Origin: Candidatus Bathyarchaeota archaeon RBG_13_60_20
GTDB lineage: Archaea; Thermoproteota; Bathyarchaeia; TCS64
DNA: 32,845 nt
Direction of reading: 5' to 3'
Assembly (NCBI GenBank): GCA_001775965.1
Contig: MEZG01000082.1
Span: 3,471 to 36,315 of the forward strand
Shown: positions 26,781-32,845 of the stretch, in pieces
Numbering within the stretch: position 1 is the first letter of the stretch
Layout: each line of letters opens with the position of its first letter
Made by a program: the position numbers and the translations under genes
Notes under the pieces: generated by a model
What the model was told of the DNA's origin: nothing
The model's input: the letters and a program-made list of their open reading frames with translations, nothing else
Database searches by the model: none

Positions 26781-27079
26781 GCTGTTTTCCCTTAGTCTTT
26801 CAGTATTGTTCGATAATATATGATGTCGTCTGTTAGGTGTGAAGGGTCGTGCTTACTGATGGTTTTCTCGGGGGATTATATTTTAGCCGTCGAGCTTGAG
26901 CTATTCATGTTCGATGCTAGAACCTAGGTTTTTGAGTAGGGGCCTCGTGAATCAGAGGAAGAAGGCGGGCTAATGTATTTTAGACTAGGCGTTAAGAAAG
27001 TGTGCCAGTCACCATTCTGTGATTAAAGGAGTAACGGCGCACAGAGACGACCACAATTAACCATAAGACTTGAGTTACT

Positions 27080-27382
27080 GTGAGGTATTTTAGCTGTGAG
27101 GGAGTCGTGAATCTGGCAGGGTCTGGCGTGACTGCGTTAAAGGTTGATAAGAACAGGTTCTACGTCCTTAGAATAGGCAAGGACAACTGGGTTTATGCTT
27201 CAGAGGACGAGGTCATGAAGGATCTAGTGGAGAAAATAAGGCTCAACGATGATTTAGAGTCTGAGGATGTTCGGGTGATTAAGGTCACTATTTTGAAGCG
27301 TAACTGGAGGATACAGGAGGTTCCGTGGTCTAGAGCTATTCTCGACCTGATTCGTTTAAGTAAAGCTGGGAACGTTGAGTAG
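27080..27382 (+). CDS. Hypothetical protein (100 aa)
   Basis: LKVDKNRFYVLRIGKDNWVYASEDEVMKDLVEKIRLNDDLESEDVRVIKVTILKRNWRIQEVPW; balanced composition. Confidence 0.55.
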   Translation: MRYFSCEGVVNLAGSGVTALKVDKNRFYVLRIGKDNWVYASEDEVMKDLVEKIRLNDDLESEDVRVIKVTILKRNWRIQEVPWSRAILDLIRLSKAGNVE

Positions 27383-27753
27383 AGTCACCTTGCAGACGTG
27401 GACAAGGTTCAACCATGGAGTGGTTGCTTCAAGTTATTTCCCCTTTTCACGCGTTAATTTGTAGAGGTTTATAGGCGTATGAAAGATGTTCTATAGATTC
27501 GTAGCTGGTATGTCCGCTGGTAACATGATCCCTCTGACTTGTGTTTGACTGGGCGGATCCAGGTTGCTGGTTTCTCAAGCCGATTTCCCCTTAAAAATAG
27601 GGGCGATTAGTTCAGATAGAAATCTTTGCCTCCATGCCCTCTCTGACCACTCATCACGGTTTTTTCTCGAGACGAGTTAACATAAAATTTTGAAGCCCAG
27701 TTTCAGGTATAGGCTGTACCAGCTGAGGGCCTCAATAAAAAATCAATTTTAAA

Positions 27754-28212
27754 TTATGGAAAATCAAGGAAGGCAATGCTTCTGTTTGGATTGTATACCA
27801 AAGTGACATCTTGTTCAGTAAGCCAATTCAAACCAACTATACTGGGTATATGCTGAGTATCTCTCATTGTTTGTTTATTTACCTTCGTGGGGGTCAACAA
27901 CTGCACAGTATCAGTCGTAACATGATAGTGTTCATCCTTATCGTCTGTAAGTGTTAGAGTAGCCTTGTCTAAAGGAAATTTTTTAAACAAAAACCCTGCT
28001 AGTTGAACCGTTTTCGCTTTTTGCCTCGCATATCGTTTTAGAGGAATTCTAAATCTAATCCCATCTCTTGGCGCAAGAACTGTGAATGGGCTGCCTGTGT
28101 CTACAAGTAATTGAATTTGGCCGGCAATCGTCCCTAAACGTATGAATGCTGGAAGAAAAATGAATTTTTCTTCCGAAGCAAACTTTCTCACCTGTAAAGG
28201 GACTCGGAACAT
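27754..28212 (-). CDS. Retropepsin-like aspartyl protease
   Basis: IQLLVDTGSPFTVLAP (DTG motif), later SIVGLNWLTEQDVTLVYNP. Confidence 0.75.
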   Translation of the reverse strand: MFRVPLQVRKFASEEKFIFLPAFIRLGTIAGQIQLLVDTGSPFTVLAPRDGIRFRIPLKRYARQKAKTVQLAGFLFKKFPLDKATLTLTDDKDEHYHVTTDTVQLLTPTKVNKQTMRDTQHIPSIVGLNWLTEQDVTLVYNPNRSIAFLDFP

Positions 28213-28223
28213 TCGATTTCACT

Positions 28224-28454
28224 TTATAGGATAAACGCTGCGTCCTTTGGGGGAACCACTTCTATTACCAAGAATGCGGGGTCTTCATTACGTTCTTCTA
28301 GCAAAGCCAGCATTTCTTCGTAATCCTCTGTTTCTAGGATTACTTCTTCGTTTTTTATAACGACTACTTTGTTTCCAGAATTCTGGATTTTTTCGTAGTT
28401 TTCCGTTAGCCATTTGCTATCTCGAGCAAGTGATCTAACCATTTCGGTTTCCAC
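28224..28454 (-). CDS. DUF5678-like small protein
   Basis: DSKWLTENYEKIQNSGNKVVVIKNEEVILETEDYEEMLALLEERNEDPAFLVIEVVPP. Confidence 0.7.
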   Translation of the reverse strand: METEMVRSLARDSKWLTENYEKIQNSGNKVVVIKNEEVILETEDYEEMLALLEERNEDPAFLVIEVVPPKDAAFIL

Positions 28455-28658
28455 AGTAATCCAATTATCTCATTATGGGCGAGATATATATATTTTCATG
28501 TTTGTTTAATCGTGGACACTCGTCCCTATCATTGAACTAGAATATTTAGTGCTCGACCACTTACATATATTAGACCTTAGTCTTTATTGGGGTTTTCTGG
28601 CCGTAGAACGGTTCTTTTATTAATATTAGGGAGAAATTTTACTCGGTAGCCCACATCC

Positions 28659-28973
28659 ATGATGAATTACGACCGGTTATCCCGAAAACCCCTGGATTTC
28701 AAGTCCTTCAGAGGCCTAGAGGTACCTGAGTTCGACGCCCTATTCTTCAAAATACAGGAATCCTACCCCAAGTACGAGGAGAAACGCCTCCACCGGGAGG
28801 ACAGGAAAAGAAGGATCGGTGCAAGCCACCCCTTCAAACTACCCCTAAGAGACAGACTCCTCATGCTGCTCATGTACCACCGACTCTACACCACCTCCAC
28901 CCTGCTGGGCTTCCTCACCTCCCCTACTTTTTTTGGGCGTCAGTCGCCTACAGCGGTGTGCCATGTGTGCTGA
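28659..28973 (+). pseudogene. Truncated DDE transposase, N-terminal HTH region only
   Basis: YEEKRLHREDRKRRIGASHPFKLPLRDRLLMLLMYHRLYTTSTLLGFL then a non-homologous tail after ~28920 and a stop. Confidence 0.6.
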
Positions 28974-28991
28974 ATGGAGCTGTGACATTGC

Positions 28992-29075
28992 GTGGATTGG
29001 ACGGCGTTTTTGCGTAGATTCGTCGCGGATCAGACGGTGTTTCTCGTGCCGTTTGGCGGATCGAGGGCTTTCATG
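28992..29075. repeat. Short degenerate tandem repeats (GYGGATYNGACGGYGTTT-like), ~32-bp spacing
   Basis: gtggattggacggcgtttttgcg (28992), gcggatcagacggtgtttctcg (29025), gcggatcgagggctttc (29056). Confidence 0.4.
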
Positions 29076-29182
29076 GTTTTTCGCTGTGACCCTCTCTCGT
29101 TTCTCTGCAGGCGCCATTAACTGCAACACTGTTGTCTGATCCCATTTGGTCAGGGGAGCCGCATTAGGAGTGGCGGCGATGA

Positions 29183-29587
29183 TTAGGCCGTTCTTGAGGT
29201 GATTCCATCGAAGTCTGTGTCGAAGCTGGCTATCCGTTCTATTCTCATGGTTTCCATGGTTGCGAGGGACGCGCAGTCGGTGAAGCTCAGGCCCCTCTGG
29301 GAGTGCCTCGTGAAGAGGGTCCAGGCCCTGGCGAATGTCTCATCGTCGATGTTCACCATCTCCATGAAGGGGGGCGTGCCCTGGCCGAGGATGAACCTGC
29401 CCAGGGAGACGGCGAGGTCGGGTCTGCCTGTGCGGGTGAGGGCCACTGTGACGGCCTCGTCGAAGACGTAGTCGGTGGTGTAGGCGGGGCCCATCTCGCC
29501 TCCCGCGATGGATTTGACGAGCCTGGTGGCGGCGTCGTGGTTCAGGTCCCGGGTGTTGTGGAAGGCTACGAGGACGCCCGTGTCCAC
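29183..29587 (-). CDS. vapC: PIN-domain toxin, VapC family (third type)
   Basis: VLVDTGVLVAFHNTRDLNHDAA, TTDYVFDEAVTVAL, LSFTDCASLATMETMRIERIASFDTDFDG. Confidence 0.88.
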   Translation of the reverse strand: MDTGVLVAFHNTRDLNHDAATRLVKSIAGGEMGPAYTTDYVFDEAVTVALTRTGRPDLAVSLGRFILGQGTPPFMEMVNIDDETFARAWTLFTRHSQRGLSFTDCASLATMETMRIERIASFDTDFDGITSRTA

Positions 29588-29595
29588 GAGGACGG

Positions 29596-29898
29596 TCAGG
29601 GGCGGGTGTCCTCCGCGGTTGCTCTGCGTCCGTAGAGGGTCTGGTCTATTTCCTCCTCCCGTGTCTCGGTGCCCCAGTCCGCGGGGGTGGCCAGGAGGGC
29701 TTCCAGCTGGCTCATGGTGAGGGGCCTGGCCTGCGTGGTGGCCTCCAGTATCTGGTCGATGTTGTCCGCGGAGAGCCTTATTATGGTGTCCAGGAGTCGT
29801 TGCTGGGGTATCTTGGCGCCTGTGGCTAGGGTGATCCTGGCTTGGAGTTTTTCGAGGGTCCTTTTGGCGTCCTCGCTGAGCTTAATAGATGTGCTCAT
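29596..29898 (-). CDS. Antitoxin (VapB-like)
   Basis: MSTSIKLSEDAKRTLEKLQARITLATGAKIPQQRLLDTIIRLSADN; immediately upstream of PIN gene. Confidence 0.8.
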   Translation of the reverse strand: MSTSIKLSEDAKRTLEKLQARITLATGAKIPQQRLLDTIIRLSADNIDQILEATTQARPLTMSQLEALLATPADWGTETREEEIDQTLYGRRATAEDTRP

Positions 29899-29912
29899 AG
29901 GTGCTGGTGGAA

Positions 29913-29939
29913 TTTTCTACTTATTATACTTTTCTACTT
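29913..29939. promoter_or_regulatory. Candidate antitoxin operator
   Basis: Two exact ttttctactt copies (29913-29922, 29930-29939) just upstream of the antitoxin start. Confidence 0.4.
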
Positions 29940-30100
29940 TATAGGTGGCGTTTAGCTGGGTTCTGATGGGTTGAGTGGGTCTGCCTTGTACTCGTGGTTG
30001 GGTGGTATGGCTTAGTATTGTTGGAGTCTTTTTTCGTAGATCTGGTGGTCTGGGTTTGTGGTGGAAGCCTTTCTGGTTGTGGAAGTGGGCGTGCTTGGCG

Positions 30101-30173
30101 CCCTGCAACGGCGTCTAGCCTCTACTCATTTTCGGTTATAACGGCTAGCTTGTTATAAGGCGGAAAAAATTTT
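30101..30173. repeat. pcna 3'-end direct repeat, copy B
   Basis: ccctgcaacggcgtctagcctctactcattttcggttataacggctagcttgttataaggcggaaaaaatttt; in frame with upstream ttggcg reads L-A-P-C-N-G-V-stop. Confidence 0.85.
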
Positions 30174-30485
30174 CCATCTTCTGACTCGTGCTTTCTCTAC
30201 GATCCTTCACCCCCATTTTTAGGGGGCGCCTTTTGCTTCACCACGTAGTTCTCTATACGTTTGTCTCCGCTGATCCGTGGGGGCGCGGTCCACGGATCCC
30301 ATTTTAGGGGTGTTTTCCTTCCTGCATTTGGTGCCCCCTACCTTTTTTCACATGAATCTCTGTTTTCACTTGTTGACCAAGATTTGGCAGGGGGTGTGGC
30401 GGGGTTGGGCCGGGCTCACTCTCTCTGTCTTAGGATCTGGTCGATGCGCGCGCAGGCGGATCAAAAATTTGGAGGATTTTTTGAC

Positions 30486-30905
30486 TTAAGCGGTCAGCGA
30501 CGCTGTGTCCGCTGTCTGTATCGCTGCTTTTCTGGCTGCCTCGGCGAGTTGTCTGTCATCTGTTATCAGCGGAGCCTTCAATGATAATGCGGCTGCTAGG
30601 TACGCTGCGTCGTAGTAAGTTAAGCCGTATTTGAGGCATGTTCTGAAGATCTCCCTCATGGCTTCAATGCTGGACTGGTCTACGAGTTTCATGTAGCCGA
30701 GGCACGTGTGAATATGATCCAGCGTCGACTCCGCTTTCTCGGGGGACATGTCGTGGTAGACTTGGACGCTGGTTCTCAACGCGTTTCCCACCTCGTAGCT
30801 TACAAGGGGGACTGTGAGGGCTTCCCTCAACGTGTTGGCCGCTTCCGCGCCGCGTCTCTTGATCAGTAGAAGCAGGCTGCTGGCGTCGATGACCATGGCG
30901 GTCAT
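30486..30905 (-). CDS. vapC: PIN-domain toxin, VapC family (paralogue of 18369-18788)
   Basis: 139 aa, same length and mostly identical along its length; ends QTADTASLTA. Confidence 0.9.
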   Translation of the reverse strand: MTAMVIDASSLLLLIKRRGAEAANTLREALTVPLVSYEVGNALRTSVQVYHDMSPEKAESTLDHIHTCLGYMKLVDQSSIEAMREIFRTCLKYGLTYYDAAYLAAALSLKAPLITDDRQLAEAARKAAIQTADTASLTA

Positions 30906-31132
30906 CGTGTGTCGCGGCTCCTTCGGATGGAGTCCACTATGTGTTCGTCGGGGACACTCTGCAGGTGTATGCTGGCCTCCGTTAGGGCTTTTCTCAGCTG
31001 TTCCTCTTCGATGCGTTTGACCTCCTTCTCTACGGCTTCCTGGATGAGTTTGCTGATGTTTACGTCGTGTTCCTGGAGGACCCTCTTGTGTTCGGTTGGC
31101 ACCTTGCCGGAAACCGTTTCCGTCTGACCCAA
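30902..31132 (-). CDS. vapB: VapB-type antitoxin (paralogue of 18785-19015)
   Basis: MGQTETVSGKVPTEHKRVLQEHDVNISKLIQEAVEKEVKRIEEEQLRKAL; TTG start; 4-nt overlap with vapC. Confidence 0.85.
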   Translation of the reverse strand: MGQTETVSGKVPTEHKRVLQEHDVNISKLIQEAVEKEVKRIEEEQLRKALTEASIHLQSVPDEHIVDSIRRSRDTR

Positions 31133-31413
31133 TTAGTATACCAAATTAGTCATACCTTTATGGTGTTAATAGGTCTTACTGATTGTATCGCGTAGTGCAA
31201 AGGATGGCAGGTTTCATTGGGTCATGAAAATCGCGGGCGTCTCCTATCCGGTACCTTTCAGTGGTTCCATTTTCGGTGAGGTGTTCTACGGCTGCGTTGG
31301 GGCTCTCGACGAGGACTGTCATGTAAAATGCCTTTTAGTTACCTGTGGGCTTACTTTTAGATAAGATTGACGGCGGAGCACTCCGAGCCATTCTTTGCGC
31401 TCGCCTTCTGTTT

Positions 31414-31842
31414 TTATCCTCTGATTGAAGGTATTCCGCTTATCTCTTTAGCCATCCTAACCAACACTGATGTGTTATAATCATCGTATTCTCTTACTCG
31501 CCTTGATATCCGTCCAGTTAATTCCTCGTTTTGCGCTTCCATTCTACCAAGGAGCCTTCGACCTTCCTCAGTAAGCTCATAGTCATACCGATAAGACCTA
31601 TAAAGAGTAGGAGTAACAGTCTCCCTGATCAGCCTCATACCAACAAGCGAGTTAATAGAGTCGGAAAGGTCATCCGAAAAAGGACCATAATAATAAGGCT
31701 TAAAACTAAAAGAAAAGGGGATACCATCCGCGTACTGTAACAAACAAACCAGCTTCTGAATCCTCGTTCTCCCCTCTATCCTTATTCCTCTCTCAGCGCT
31801 AAAAACCGCGAGCAATAGGGCAAGATCAAGATTCTCCGCCAT
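31414..31842 (-). CDS. YwgA-like / DUF4065-like protein
   Basis: RIEGRTRIQKLVCLLQYADGIPFSFSFKPYYYGPFSDDLSDSINSLVGMRLIRE...YELTEEGRRLL. Confidence 0.65.
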   Translation of the reverse strand: MAENLDLALLLAVFSAERGIRIEGRTRIQKLVCLLQYADGIPFSFSFKPYYYGPFSDDLSDSINSLVGMRLIRETVTPTLYRSYRYDYELTEEGRRLLGRMEAQNEELTGRISRRVREYDDYNTSVLVRMAKEISGIPSIRG

Positions 31843-32017
31843 ACTAAATCCCTTCAACTACTTCTTTTAGTGTATTAAGTATATTATCCTCATCGACCAA
31901 AGGAAGATTTAAATGATTATAAATTTATCCGTAAAATGACCTTTTTTATAATAGGTTAGAAGTGGGGACTGAACACAAATTTACGGGTAAAAGGCGGGTA
32001 GTAAATAAGTATCCGAC

Positions 32018-32173
32018 ATGGGAATGCCTGTGCCTGGGTACACCCTTCGTCTGCAAATTGCAAGGTTTTATGAGTCATGTGATTTCTGTGATGATTGTGA
32101 TTTTAAAGACTTGCTGTTTTTCGACGGTATTCCTCCTTCAATTATAGATTTGCCTTCTTCAGCGTCGCCGTAA
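32018..32173 (+). CDS. Short ORF with CxxCxxC cluster (51 aa; not in ORF track)
   Basis: MGMPVPGYTLRLQIARFYESCDFCDDCDFKDLLFFDGIPPSIIDLPSSASP*; TATA-like tttttataata ~31943. Confidence 0.35.
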   Translation: MGMPVPGYTLRLQIARFYESCDFCDDCDFKDLLFFDGIPPSIIDLPSSASP

Positions 32174-32328
32174 TAGGTTAGTGAGGTCAACCTATGTGGA
32201 TATTACGCGTAGGTTTATGTAAAATATTTAATAGTGATTTATTCAGCAGGATGGATCGTGATGGTGTCAGTGAGCTTTGAAGTATATACAGATAATTTGT
32301 TGAGCATCGAATTTATGGTCGAATATAG

Positions 32329-32845
32329 TTAAAGTTTCAGTTTATTAATGAAACTATCCTTGAACCTTATTTTTTCCATGTCCTTTAAGTCATCATATAT
32401 TCTTTTTAAGTTCTTAATCTCGATGTTTTCTCTTATCTCAGTATAATAACGCTCATATTTTTCAGGAATATTTTTAGAAGGCATGTAGTTCATGGGACCC
32501 ACCCATATTGATTCCGTGACATATGGTTCTAGTTCGTTGATGAGGTTGATTGGGTTTTTGTCTAGGAAGGGTTCAACTGAAACGCTTGTTTTATAGCTTT
32601 CCTTGAATGCGAGGATTAGCGATTCTTTTCTTTCTTCGTATATTGGTGCGTTGGGTTCCCAAAACGAGAGAAGCCCATCATTGTTTGATGTTATGGTGAA
32701 TCTGAATTGGATTTGATCTTGGTATTCTGATAATTGGTTTATGATCTCCTCGGTTACATGGTGATTGGGTTTTGAGGTTACTAGCACTTCGTTATCTGCT
32801 TGTAGTAATTTTGTTAATACTGTGAAACATGCTTCAATTATTTTA
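32329..32845 (-). CDS. Radical SAM protein, C-terminal part (5' end outside window)
   Basis: Frame continues open past the ORF-track start to the window edge: KIIEACFTVLTKLLQADNEVLVTSKPNHHVTEEII...FRFTITSNNDGLLSFWEPNAPIYEERKESLILAFKESYKTSVSVEPFLD. Confidence 0.75.
   Translation of the reverse strand, partial: KIIEACFTVLTKLLQADNEVLVTSKPNHHVTEEIINQLSEYQDQIQFRFTITSNNDGLLSFWEPNAPIYEERKESLILAFKESYKTSVSVEPFLDKNPINLINELEPYVTESIWVGPMNYMPSKNIPEKYERYYTEIRENIEIKNLKRIYDDLKDMEKIRFKDSFINKLKL

Noticed and set aside
28992-29075. CRISPR array
   Set aside because: Repeats are only three, degenerate, and leave ~10-nt gaps; no cas genes.
17192-30100. Self-mobilising integrative element with identified integrase
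   Set aside because: I found no tyrosine or serine recombinase in the bracketed region; only the att-like repeat is supported.
31962-32147. 61-aa ORF MGTEHKFTGKRRVVNK...
   Set aside because: Overlaps a more protein-like frame (32018-32173) and shows no recognisable family; neither is certain.
1-32845. tRNA or rRNA genes
   Set aside because: Scanned by eye for T-loop TTCRANY and acceptor stems; none convincing, including at the repeat boundaries.

Overview
Archaeal window, probably TACK-group (from gene content; lineage not resolved). It has two parts. (1) About 1-17,190 is a GC-rich, densely coded core segment: DUF401 C-terminus, fen1, ATP-dependent DNA ligase, two paralogous membrane proteins, M20 amidohydrolase, ECF S-component-like protein, wHTH protein, acyl-CoA ligase, DapA-family protein, GNAT, then an informational run srp54 - rpl21e - rpo4 - DUF655 - small TM ORF - rpl10e - dph2 - csl4 - rpo11 - DUF99 - TFS - pcna. 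(2) From the pcna stop codon onward the DNA becomes a sparse, compositionally mosaic accessory region: three complete VapBC-type loci, two VapC remnants, tandem copies of an unknown ~68-aa protein, RibD_C-like and VOC enzymes, a tightly packed four-gene membrane cassette (DUF6754-like first gene), a serine hydrolase, a retropepsin/DUF5678 pair, a truncated transposase, a YwgA-like protein and a radical-SAM C-terminus. Main hunt results: (a) a ~73-bp imperfect direct repeat of the pcna 3' end (last codons L-A-P-C-x-G-V-stop plus downstream DNA, with conserved CTAGCC-N22-GGCTAG arms) occurs at 17,174-17,245 and again at 30,101-30,173, bracketing ~13 kb of accessory DNA like an att duplication; (b) two leaders, before the four-gene cassette and before the hydrolase, share ordered blocks CAGGGT...TACGC...GGAACG...CCCCACGACGGGG...GAAnGCC and each has a hairpin near the start codon, a candidate undescribed structured RNA; (c) the four-gene membrane cassette itself; (d) several sub-60-aa ORFs and gene remnants absent from the supplied ORF track. 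Everything is from manual reading; no alignments, HMM searches or folding programs were run.
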